Positions 45,562-54,175 of a stretch of 64,000 nt of DNA are shown here, piece by piece. Every line of letters begins with the position of its first letter. Position 1 is the stretch's first letter. Below the pieces are notes generated by a model, which had not been told where the DNA came from, made no database searches, and saw only the letters and a list, made by a program, of their open reading frames with translations. Position numbers and translations under genes: made by a program. This DNA comes from Lyngbya aestuarii BL J (GTDB lineage Bacteria > Cyanobacteriota > Cyanobacteriia > Cyanobacteriales > Microcoleaceae). The DNA is taken from contig NZ_AUZM01000018.1 of assembly GCF_000478195.2 (NCBI RefSeq), positions 1 through 64,000 on the forward strand, in the 5' to 3' direction.

Positions 45562-47367
45562 ATGAATCAAAGCACCCCTAACTTTATAAAAGCCGATATC
45601 CTGATTGTTGATGATACACCCATGAATTTACGCCTGCTCTCAACGATGTTGAGTGACCAAGGCTATGAAGTGCGTCAAGCAATTAATGGAAAAATGGCAT
45701 TGACGGCAGTACAAACTTGTCCACCGAGCTTAATATTACTTGATATAATGATGCCTGACATCGATGGATATCAAGTCTGCTATTTTCTTAAAAATGATCC
45801 TAAAACTGCTGAGATTCCGATTATTTTTTTAAGTGCTTTAGATGATGTTTTAGATAAAGTTAAAGCTTTTAAAGCGGGAGGGGTAGACTATATTACCAAA
45901 CCGTTTGAATTTGAAGAAATTTTAGCGAGAGTCAAAAATCAACTCGCCTTAAAAGATGCTAAATTAAAACTTAGCACCCTAAATGCTCAACTTGAAAAAC
46001 GAGTCGAACAGCGTAAAAAGCAGCTTGAAGTTGCCAATGCTAAACTCCTAGAAATGGCACTGCATGATCCGTTAACGGGATTACCCAATCGTCGATTTTT
46101 AATGGAGCAATTAGAACAATCACTCAACCGAGCTAAACAAGATTCACAGGCTCAATTTGCCGTCTTATTTTTAGATTGCGATCGCTTCAAAGTCGTCAAT
46201 GATTCACTCGGTCATTTAGTCGGAGATGAACTGCTAATTGCTCTGAGCCGTCGTTTAGAAACTTTACTCAATCCCGATGATATTTTAGCACGATTGGGAG
46301 GAGACGAATTTATTATTCTTCTCCAGTCGATTCATCACTCTCAGCAAGTCACTCAAATTGCCAATTCTATTTTAGAGGCTCTTTCCCACCCCTTTCAACT
46401 CGAAGAACATGAAGTTTTTATTAATACAAGCATTGGGATTGCTCTTGGGCATCCAAACTATGAAAATCCCGAACATTTATTAAGAGATGCAGATAATGCA
46501 GTCTACAAAGCAAAAGCATTAGGTCGAGGTCGATATCACATTTTTGACTCAACTTTACACGTTGCTGCGATTAATACTTTAGAGCTAGAAACAGAACTCC
46601 ATAAAGCGATTAAAGAACAAGAATTAGTCGTTTACTATCAACCCATCGTCGTTTTAAACACAGGTAAAATCGTGGGTTTTGAGGCTCTCGTTCGTTGGCA
46701 GCACCCCACCCGAGGTTTGATTTCTCCCCATTCCTTTATTCCTATTGCCGAAGAAATTGGATTAATTATTCCGTTGGGTAAGTGGGTTTTACATCAATCT
46801 TGTCAGCAACTTCAAACCTGGCAAAAACAAAATCTAGTTGACGATTCTTTCTTTATTAGTGTCAATCTTTCGGCGCGACAACTGACTCAACTCGATCTAA
46901 ACGAACAGGTTGATAAAATTCTCCATGATACTCAAATTAATCCTGAATGTTTAAAACTCGAAATTACTGAAAGTTCCTTAATGGAGAATCCTCAAATTGC
47001 GATTGATATTCTTCAAAAATTCAAACAACGAGGAATTCAGTTAGGCATTGATGACTTTGGTACGGGTTATTCCTCACTCAGTTACTTACATTATTTTCCC
47101 TTAGACACCCTCAAAATCGACCAATCTTTCGTCAAACAGATTAATGAAACCTCAAAAAAATTAGGATTGGTTCCAATTATTATTAATATCGCTCAAATTT
47201 TAGAGATGAATGTGATTGCAGAAGGGATAGAAACTCAAACTCAGTTAAGACAACTGCTAAGTTTAAATTGTAAATTAGGTCAGGGGTACTTATTTTCTTG
47301 TCCCGTTAATGCAGAGGAGGCAATTCATCTCGTTTCATCTAATGAATGGCAAAATTTAATTCCCTAA
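45562..47367 (+). CDS. Response regulator with GGDEF and EAL domains (c-di-GMP turnover)
   Basis: 601 residues: receiver (about 10-130, LLDIMMPD phospho-site near residue 59), a linker coiled coil, GGDEF domain (motif GGDEF intact near 243, diguanylate cyclase) and EAL domain (EALVRWQHP near 372 and DDFGTGYSSLSYL, phosphodiesterase). Both catalytic motifs are complete, so the net direction cannot be told. The receiver is close in sequence to that of the next gene (ILVVDDTP..., MALTA.., DKVKAFKAGG), suggesting that both answer the same kinase or that one arose from the other. Confidence 0.95.
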   Translation: MNQSTPNFIKADILIVDDTPMNLRLLSTMLSDQGYEVRQAINGKMALTAVQTCPPSLILLDIMMPDIDGYQVCYFLKNDPKTAEIPIIFLSALDDVLDKVKAFKAGGVDYITKPFEFEEILARVKNQLALKDAKLKLSTLNAQLEKRVEQRKKQLEVANAKLLEMALHDPLTGLPNRRFLMEQLEQSLNRAKQDSQAQFAVLFLDCDRFKVVNDSLGHLVGDELLIALSRRLETLLNPDDILARLGGDEFIILLQSIHHSQQVTQIANSILEALSHPFQLEEHEVFINTSIGIALGHPNYENPEHLLRDADNAVYKAKALGRGRYHIFDSTLHVAAINTLELETELHKAIKEQELVVYYQPIVVLNTGKIVGFEALVRWQHPTRGLISPHSFIPIAEEIGLIIPLGKWVLHQSCQQLQTWQKQNLVDDSFFISVNLSARQLTQLDLNEQVDKILHDTQINPECLKLEITESSLMENPQIAIDILQKFKQRGIQLGIDDFGTGYSSLSYLHYFPLDTLKIDQSFVKQINETSKKLGLVPIIINIAQILEMNVIAEGIETQTQLRQLLSLNCKLGQGYLFSCPVNAEEAIHLVSSNEWQNLIP

Positions 47368-47425
47368 AAAGAATATTGAAATTCGGTTTTTTTAAAGGTT
47401 ACATCAAAAAATATGCTCGATAAAT

Positions 47426-48748
47426 ATGATGAATCCACTGGAAGATATTTCTAATAAACCGGATATTCTCGTCGTTGATGATACCCCGGCAAACTTACGT
47501 TTGCTGTCCAAAATGATGACCGAGCATGGCTATAATGTGCGACAGGCAATCAACGGAAAAATGGCACTCACTGCTATTAAAGCCGTTAAACCTGATCTGA
47601 TTTTGCTCGATATTAATATGCCTGAGATGAATGGCTATGCAGTTTGTGAAACCCTTAAACAGAATGAAGAAACTTGCTCTATTCCGATCATCTTTCTAAG
47701 TGCGTTAGATGATGCCTTAGATAAAGTAAAAGCCTTTCAAGCCGGAGGATCAGACTATATAACTAAACCCTTTCAGCTCGAAGAAATTCTCATCAGAATT
47801 AAAAATCAACTTACCATTCAACAGTTACAAAATAAACTACAACATCAAAATCAGCAACTCAAAACAGCCTTAAGTGAATTACAAGTCACTCAAGCCCAAC
47901 TGGTTCAACATGAAAAAATGGTAGGCTTAATGCAATTGGTTGCTGGAATTGCCCATGAAATCAATAATCCCATTAGCTTTATTTCGGGAAATATTGAACC
48001 TGCAAATCAATATATTCAAGACTTGGTGAAGTTAATTCAACTCTATCAACACGAATATCCTCACCCGCCAAAAACAATTCAAAATATGATCGAAGAAATC
48101 GATTTAGATTTTATAGTCTTCGACTTGCACAAAATAATGGGTTCGATGAAAAACGGAGTAAATCGAATCTGCACAATTATTCTCGCTTTACGGATTTTTT
48201 CTCGGTTAGATGAATCTGATATCAAATTAATTAATCTCCATGAAGGAATCAATAGCACCTTACTACTTTTAGACCATCGACTCAAACTTCCCAACAGTCC
48301 CTTAGACATTAAAATTATTAAAAATTATGATAAAATCACTAAAATCACCTGTTATGCGAGTCAACTCAATCAAGTATTTTTAAATCTATTAAGTAATGCA
48401 ATTGATGCAATTGAATCGAAATTAGCTCAACATCAGGTCGAGTTTCAAAATCCCACAATTTGGATTACGACTGAATTACAAGATAAAAATACAGTCAAAA
48501 TCAAGATCAAAGACAACGGAATTGGGATTTCACCTGAAGTCAAAACTCGTTTATTTGATCCTTTTTTTACCACAAAGCCCGTCGGAAAAGGAAGTGGACT
48601 AGGCTTATTAACAAGCTATCAAATTGTTGTCGAAAAACATCAGGGAAAACTTGATTTTCATTCGGTATTCGGAGAGGGAGCAGAGTTTGTGATTGAAATC
48701 CCGGTTCATCAAAATCTGATCAAGTCAGAAGCACAGAGTAGCTTTTAA
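47426..48748 (+). CDS. Response regulator-histidine kinase hybrid
   Basis: 440 residues (start ATG at 47426, or 47429). An N-terminal receiver (about 14-130, LLDINMPE phospho-site) is followed by a coiled coil (about 135-165), a HisKA helix with phospho-acceptor His near 177 (GIAHEINNPISF) and a HATPase domain (NLLSNAIDA, DNGIGI, GKGSGLGLL). No sensor domain or membrane segment is present, so it is a cytoplasmic relay kinase. It starts 58 bases after the GGDEF-EAL gene and is likely in one operon with it. Confidence 0.93.
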   Translation: MMNPLEDISNKPDILVVDDTPANLRLLSKMMTEHGYNVRQAINGKMALTAIKAVKPDLILLDINMPEMNGYAVCETLKQNEETCSIPIIFLSALDDALDKVKAFQAGGSDYITKPFQLEEILIRIKNQLTIQQLQNKLQHQNQQLKTALSELQVTQAQLVQHEKMVGLMQLVAGIAHEINNPISFISGNIEPANQYIQDLVKLIQLYQHEYPHPPKTIQNMIEEIDLDFIVFDLHKIMGSMKNGVNRICTIILALRIFSRLDESDIKLINLHEGINSTLLLLDHRLKLPNSPLDIKIIKNYDKITKITCYASQLNQVFLNLLSNAIDAIESKLAQHQVEFQNPTIWITTELQDKNTVKIKIKDNGIGISPEVKTRLFDPFFTTKPVGKGSGLGLLTSYQIVVEKHQGKLDFHSVFGEGAEFVIEIPVHQNLIKSEAQSSF

Positions 48749-48801
48749 TTTGACTTGCTGTTAAACTCAACTATGATGTTGACCCTGTTTGCTGAAAAGT
48801 C

Positions 48802-49680
48802 GTGAACCTAAACACCATTTGGAGTCTGCTCAAAGAAACCTTTAACGAATGGCAACAAGATAAAGTTCCTATCCTGGCTGCTGCCCTTTCTTATTATATG
48901 ATATTTTCAATTGCACCAATTTTAATTTTGGTGATTGCAGTTGTTGGTTTTATTGTCGGGGAACAAATCGCTCAAGATGAAGTTTTTGCTCAGTTAGAAT
49001 CTTTTTTCGGCTCAGAGAATGCCGCTTCTATTCGTACCATTCTACAAAATCAATTTAGTCCTAGCTCCAATATTACCGCCACTATAATTGCTGTTGTCAC
49101 GATTCTCTTTGGTGCGACAACAGTTTTTGCTCAACTCAAACAAGCCCTAAACCTAATTTGGGGAGTCGAACCCAAACCCGGACGAGGGGTTAAAGGCTTT
49201 ATTCAAACCCGAATTTTATCAATTTTAATGGTCTTAGGGATTGGATTTATCTTACTCCTCTCCCTGATTATTAGTTCGGTTTTATCAGGAGCAACCACCT
49301 GGCTAGAACAACATTTGTTTATCCCCAGTTTTGTCTGGACATTAGTCGATTTAGTCATCTCTTTAAGCCTCACCACTCTACTATTTGGTCAAATCTATCG
49401 AGTGTTACCCGATGTGCGAATTGCCTGGAAAGATGTCGTCGTAGGAGCGGGGATAACAGCCATTTTATTTACCATTGGAAAATCCTTAATCAGCCTTTAT
49501 CTCGGCAACAGTAGCATCGGATCAGCCTATGGTGCAGCCGGATCATTTGTGATTGTATTAGTGTGGATCTTCTATTCGACTCAAATTTTTCTCTTTGGTG
49601 CCGAGTTTACACAAGTCTGGTCACGGCGATATGGGTCACAAATTAGACCCAACAAAAATGCAACCTTGACTCGGGAATAG
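48802..49680 (+). CDS. YihY/BrkB family membrane protein
   Basis: 292 residues with six hydrophobic segments. The N-terminal KVPILAAALSYYMIFSIAPILILV and GSAYGAAGSFVIVLVWIFYSTQIFLFGAEFTQVW are the family signatures. The start is GTG at 48802. The family (misnamed ribonuclease BN) has no established function; it may be a transporter or envelope protein. Confidence 0.92.
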   Translation: MNLNTIWSLLKETFNEWQQDKVPILAAALSYYMIFSIAPILILVIAVVGFIVGEQIAQDEVFAQLESFFGSENAASIRTILQNQFSPSSNITATIIAVVTILFGATTVFAQLKQALNLIWGVEPKPGRGVKGFIQTRILSILMVLGIGFILLLSLIISSVLSGATTWLEQHLFIPSFVWTLVDLVISLSLTTLLFGQIYRVLPDVRIAWKDVVVGAGITAILFTIGKSLISLYLGNSSIGSAYGAAGSFVIVLVWIFYSTQIFLFGAEFTQVWSRRYGSQIRPNKNATLTRE

Positions 49681-49816
49681 ATACTCACGACAAGTATTAA
49701 CCCATCAAGAAATGTTCATTTAAAAGATTAAGGTCTCGCCACCCCAGGGGATCAACAACAGCCATTAAACTGTATGATCAAAAAGATCAGAATCAATTAA
49801 TTTTTGAGGGCAGAAG

Positions 49817-50293
49817 ATGAATCTAAGTCAACTCTTGGAACCCATTGCCAGTCAGTTCCGAAGTTTAGGGATTCCAGAACCCATCACCCACTGGGGACAT
49901 CCCGTGATGATGGGAATCGTGGTTTTAGCGATGGGTAGTGCTGTCGCTTACACCGGATGGCAAGGGCGAATTGCCAGTGATAAAGAAGTCTCACTGAAAA
50001 GCCGTTCATCCCATCGTCAAATTGCACCGTGGATGTTTATCTTCATGGCACTAGGCTATACAGGTGGACTCCTGTCGCTGGTGATGCAAAAACAACCCAT
50101 TCTCGAAAGTCCTCACTTTTGGACGGGTACGGCATTACTCGGTGTATTGGCACTCAACGGTTTGATTGCTTTTACGGGTTTCGGTGGCAATAAAGATTCC
50201 CTGCGAATCACCCATGCCTACCTGGGAACCTTAGCCGTCGGTATGATGTTAATTCATGGCATACTGGGTCTGAAATTGGGCTTGTCCATCTAA
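49817..50293 (+). CDS. DUF4079 family membrane protein
   Basis: 158 residues with four hydrophobic segments. GHPVMMGIVVLAMGSAVAYTGWQGR, HRQIAPWMFIFMALGYTGG and HAYLGTLAVGMMLIHGILGLKLGL contain regularly spaced histidines in membrane helices, which could bind haem as in cytochrome b561-like folds (inference). It precedes comEC by 25 bases. Confidence 0.85.
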   Translation: MNLSQLLEPIASQFRSLGIPEPITHWGHPVMMGIVVLAMGSAVAYTGWQGRIASDKEVSLKSRSSHRQIAPWMFIFMALGYTGGLLSLVMQKQPILESPHFWTGTALLGVLALNGLIAFTGFGGNKDSLRITHAYLGTLAVGMMLIHGILGLKLGLSI

Positions 50294-50318
50294 ACGAGGG
50301 TCTGTCTCCCAAGCAGCA

Positions 50319-52817
50319 ATGAATCAAACGGTTATTATTATTTTCGGTTTAGCTTATATTCTGGGGTTGCTCTGTAGCGGTGTTGCTTGGGGAAAATCTG
50401 GGGTATTAGTCCTTGCTCTAGGGTTGGCAATTGCCACAATGGGGCGAGAATTTGTCAAACGCAAACAGCGTCAGATCCAGATGAAGCGAGGGCTAAACTC
50501 CCGAAAAACAGCCCATACCCTTGATAAAACTGGGCAAAGGGAAGAAACAGCTTTGATGCTCAGAGATCCCTCAACCTCTGTTTCTGGCTCTAGACTCCCA
50601 ACTCCCCCGATCCCCGAAACCGTTTGGTTATTTGCCGGATTAATTGCCGTCGCCGCCAGTCTCTATCTACAAGTTCGCACCCCTCAACCCGCCCCCAATA
50701 ACATCAGTCAACTGGTTACAGCCTCAGATTCACCTGAATTGATTATCACGGTTCGCGGTGAAGTCCAAACCCCTCCTCATCTCACCCGTTCAGGACGAGC
50801 GCAATTTTGGTTAAAGGTGGCTCAAGTTAACGAAATTATGGGCAATGATAAACCCATTGAAGTCAGTCGAGAGGTCAGCGGTAGACTCTACATTACCGTA
50901 CCTCTGCTACAAGCCACAGGTCTGCATCCGGGAGCCGCAATAGCAGTCACCGGAAGCCTCTACAAACCCCAACCCCCGTCTAACCCTGGAGCTTTTGATT
51001 TTCGCGCTTATCTGGCTCGTCAGGGGGCATTTGCCGGACTCAAAGGCCGTTATTTAACCTCTCTAACCTCAACTTCCGGTCAAACTTGGGGATGGTGGGC
51101 GGTTCGACAACGGATTGTTCGTGCTCAAGTACAAGGTTTAGGCATCCCCAAAGGCGCAATTGTCAGTGCGATGGTCTTAGGGCGACGAGCGGTAGATTTA
51201 CCCTACGATGTTCGCGATCAATTTGTCCAAGTCGGATTAGCTCATATTTTAGCCGCCTCTGGATTTCATGTTTCTCTGGTATTAGGGGTTGTCCTGGCTT
51301 TAAGCCGAAGTGCCTCCCCCCGCCAACGCTTAACGATTGGTATGATTGCTTTGCTGGCCTATGTGGGCCTGACGGGAGCCTCACCCTCGGTCTTACGAGC
51401 CGCATTGATGGGACTTGCTGCCTTAATTGGATTTGCCACAAATCGTCAAGTTAGGCCGCTGAGTGTGCTTGTGGCCGTAGCGGTGGGTTTGTTACTGTGG
51501 AATCCTTTATGGATTTGGGACTTGGGATTTCAGTTTAGCTTTTTAGCCACTCTGGGATTATTGGTCAGCGTTCCCCCCATTCTCAAACGTTTAGACTGGA
51601 TGCCTCCGACGATTGCTTCTCTGTTGGCTGTTCCTCTGGCGGCTTCTATTTGGACGGTACCTCTACAACTCTATGTTTTTAATGTGGTTTCCCCCTACAG
51701 TATTTTGGTGAATGTGATTACGGTTCCTTTTGTGGCGGTGATTACTTTGGGGGGCTTATTTGCCGGGGTTGTCGCTCTGTTTTGGCCGACGGCAGGAAGT
51801 TCAATTTCAGCGTTATTAGAGTATCCGGTGGGCGGTTTATTGGGCCTGGTGCGGTTTTTTAGTCAACAGCCTGGAAATTCGATAGCGCTCGGTTCGATCT
51901 CTCAATTTCAACTGATCGCTCTCTACAGTCTCATCGGTTTAGTTTGGGTGATTGGGCGTCAACGAGAATCCCGAAACTTTGAGCGTCAAACATCGCCACA
52001 ATCTGGGTTATTACTGTTGTTTCATCCCGTCGTGATTGCTTTTATTGCTGCTATTGCGATCGCTGTGGTTCCCATTTGGCACAGTAAAGCTTCTCAATTT
52101 CAGGCGACAGTATTGGCGACCTCTGGAGAACCCATTTTAGTGATTCAAGATCGAGGAAATATTACTTTAGTTAATAGTGGGGGTCAAGATAGCGCTCGTT
52201 ACGCGGTGTTACCTTTTCTGCAAAAGCAAGGGGTGAATCAGATTGATTATTCTGTTTCGACTCATTCTCGCTTAGGATTAAGCATTGGCTGGCCGATTAT
52301 TTTAGAAAAACTCCCGGTTAAAGTTTTTTATGATAATCCCGCTTCTAAACAAGCTTATTATGTCAGTTCTTTAGCGATTAAAGAAGCGATTGAATCTCGC
52401 CAGGGTCTTTATATACCGCTGACGGTTGAAGAATCTTTGGAGTTGGGTTCGACAAACATTGAACTGATTGATGCGGAAACTCCAATCGTAGAATTCTTGA
52501 TTGGGGATCTCAAATGGATGTTGTTGGGTGATGTTAATCTTGATAACCAAATTAAACTCTTACAAGCTGAGATTATTACCCCGACTCAAGTGTTGTGGTG
52601 GTCAGGAAATCGTCTTGACCCCAAAATGCTGAGGGTACTTCAACCTAAAATCGCAATTGCTTCTTCTAATACTATTGACCCTGAAACCCTGAAACTCTTG
52701 CGTCAGCGACAAACTCAAGTCTTTTGGACGGGGCGTGATGGCGCTCTGCAATGGACACCCACGAAAGGATTTGAAACAAGCCTCATTTCTGATCAGACTG
52801 ATGGTTCTTTCCTATGA
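50319..52817 (+). CDS. comEC: ComEC/Rec2-type DNA uptake channel with degenerate nuclease-like domain
   Basis: 832 residues: N-terminal helices, an OB-fold-like domain (about 145-245), the competence membrane core (about 280-560; ASGFHVSLVLGV, GASPSVLRAALM, WDLGFQFSFLATLGLL) and a C-terminal domain (about 590-800) at the place of the metallo-beta-lactamase-like nuclease. The metal motif HxHxDH is absent there: the segment reads VSTHSRLGLSIG. So it probably imports single-stranded DNA without this hydrolytic activity, if it is functional. Together with PilD it would belong to natural competence. The start at 50319 sits 25 bases after DUF4079. Confidence 0.88.
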   Translation: MNQTVIIIFGLAYILGLLCSGVAWGKSGVLVLALGLAIATMGREFVKRKQRQIQMKRGLNSRKTAHTLDKTGQREETALMLRDPSTSVSGSRLPTPPIPETVWLFAGLIAVAASLYLQVRTPQPAPNNISQLVTASDSPELIITVRGEVQTPPHLTRSGRAQFWLKVAQVNEIMGNDKPIEVSREVSGRLYITVPLLQATGLHPGAAIAVTGSLYKPQPPSNPGAFDFRAYLARQGAFAGLKGRYLTSLTSTSGQTWGWWAVRQRIVRAQVQGLGIPKGAIVSAMVLGRRAVDLPYDVRDQFVQVGLAHILAASGFHVSLVLGVVLALSRSASPRQRLTIGMIALLAYVGLTGASPSVLRAALMGLAALIGFATNRQVRPLSVLVAVAVGLLLWNPLWIWDLGFQFSFLATLGLLVSVPPILKRLDWMPPTIASLLAVPLAASIWTVPLQLYVFNVVSPYSILVNVITVPFVAVITLGGLFAGVVALFWPTAGSSISALLEYPVGGLLGLVRFFSQQPGNSIALGSISQFQLIALYSLIGLVWVIGRQRESRNFERQTSPQSGLLLLFHPVVIAFIAAIAIAVVPIWHSKASQFQATVLATSGEPILVIQDRGNITLVNSGGQDSARYAVLPFLQKQGVNQIDYSVSTHSRLGLSIGWPIILEKLPVKVFYDNPASKQAYYVSSLAIKEAIESRQGLYIPLTVEESLELGSTNIELIDAETPIVEFLIGDLKWMLLGDVNLDNQIKLLQAEIITPTQVLWWSGNRLDPKMLRVLQPKIAIASSNTIDPETLKLLRQRQTQVFWTGRDGALQWTPTKGFETSLISDQTDGSFL

Positions 52818-52863
52818 TAGAATAAGTCAGAGGCTAGGATTTAGCCTATTTTTGAGCTTGATT

Positions 52864-52954
52864 GGAGAGGTGGCAGAGCCTGGTTGAATGCGACAGACTC
52901 GAAATCTGTTAGGGGTTGAATTGCTCCTCGTGGGTTCGAATCCCACCCTCTCCG
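52864..52954 (+). tRNA. tRNA-Ser (anticodon CGA)
   Basis: A complete class II tRNA. Acceptor GGAGAGG (52864-52870) pairs with CCTCTCC (52947-52953), discriminator G. The anticodon loop CTCGAAA gives anticodon CGA (reads UCG, serine). The long variable arm and the T-arm GGGTTCGAATCCC are present. No CCA is encoded. Confidence 0.97.
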
Positions 52955-52998
52955 TTGCGGTCTGACGACAGAACAATAAAGGTTTCAAACTAACGCTA

Positions 52999-53030
52999 AT
53001 CGGAGAGAAGTTCCGCTTTCTCTGATTTTT
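52999..53030 (+). terminator. Terminator after tRNA-Ser
   Basis: ATCGGAGAGAA pairs with TTTCTCTGAT across a short loop (one wobble), followed by TTTTT. It lies 45 bases after the tRNA. Confidence 0.7.
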
Positions 53031-53438
53031 CCCTCACAGGAGACTATTCTCACAATACGGTAAGGTGCTGGGGTTTATCTTGATTTAATCATCAATCAGG
53101 GGATAACTTCATTTCTGTCAACACCTGCTCAAACCAATAAGTCTGAATTGTCTAAAATGCCACTCTCATAGGATTAGAAAAAATAGTCACAGAAGGGACA
53201 AACAAAATACTCAGTTGTTTGAGTTGTAGCCGCCAATTCAATTAAGTTTAATACAAGGATTTTATGGCTTCGCGATCACTATAAAATAAATCTAAATCAT
53301 CCCAAAGTAATGCAACGCCCAGTAGAGAGTTTTAGGATTAATTGCTAATCTCTATCTCAAGTCAGATGTTTTTTGACGAATTAAACGGTTAAATCAAAAA
53401 TAAGTTTACAAAAGTCGATTTTTGAGGAAAAAGCTAAG
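53031..53438. other. Intergenic region upstream of chaB
   Basis: 408 bases, AT-rich, no gene or clear regulatory motif seen. Confidence 0.4.
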
Positions 53439-53684
53439 ATGGCTTACGAAAATATTGAACAATTACCGGAAGATGTTAAATCTCAACTCCCTCGCGGCGC
53501 TCAACAGATTTTTTTAGCGGCTTTCAATAGTGCGGCTTCTGATGGTTTGACTGAAGGTAATGCGTCTCAACTCGCCTGGAATTCTGTAAAAACTCAATAT
53601 AAACAAGGTTCAGAAGGTCACTGGGAAACCATTCCTGAAGGAGGGGCAGGTCGAACCACAACAGGTACAATGCCTGCGTCTTAA
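53439..53684 (+). CDS. ChaB family protein
   Basis: 81 residues, close to the length of E. coli ChaB. LPEDVKSQLPRGAQQIFLAAFNSA, AWNSVKTQYK and the final GHWE are family features. ChaB was linked to a cation transport regulator, but a molecular role is not established. It stands alone, with hairpins downstream. Confidence 0.88.
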   Translation: MAYENIEQLPEDVKSQLPRGAQQIFLAAFNSAASDGLTEGNASQLAWNSVKTQYKQGSEGHWETIPEGGAGRTTTGTMPAS

Positions 53685-53739
53685 GTAGGATTAAAAATTC
53701 ATAAAAGACTTTAGCCTTTTATTGGAAAGACAAATCAGA

Positions 53740-53793
53740 TAGGGTAGGTTTATGGAAATTTGAGAAAATATCCCCTGTAATAAACCTGCCCTA
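53740..53793. repeat. 14-bp inverted repeat downstream of chaB
   Basis: TAGGGTAGGTTTAT (53740-53753) and ATAAACCTGCCCTA (53780-53793) are inverted copies with one difference that gives a G-T pair in RNA. Spacer 26 bases. It may be a remnant repeat or a stem in the chaB 3' leader. Confidence 0.6.
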
Positions 53794-53797
53794 CTAA

Positions 53798-53817
53798 CTG
53801 TTTCTAAAAACAGTTTT
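53798..53817 (+). terminator. Possible terminator downstream of chaB
   Basis: CTGTTT (53798-53803), loop CTAA, AAACAG (53808-53813), then TTTT. The rest of the gap 53818-54175 shows no gene. Confidence 0.5.
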
Positions 53818-54175
53818 CTATAGATACAAATAAAATTTCTAAGTTTATACAAATTTCTCCTCTTACTTTTGATAAAATCAAAATAATTTCTACTCGTTCT
53901 ACAGAAGTGGGTTCAATATTAGTCTAAAAAAATCGTAAGCGAACAGTTTGATCTTTCCAGATTCAACTCATGATGCCGCTTAAATTCTGATTCAGATTAG
54001 AGAAAAAACACTAACTTTAATCAACAAAAACAAATTACGGTTTAAATCTCATTTTGACTCTCTCCAGAAATCAGTAAGACAAAAGTTAGACGAACCTTTT
54101 CTATCTACACCAATAGAAATCCCGTTGGGCTAAACGTATGCACTCAAGAAGTCATTGTGCGATAAAATAAACCTT

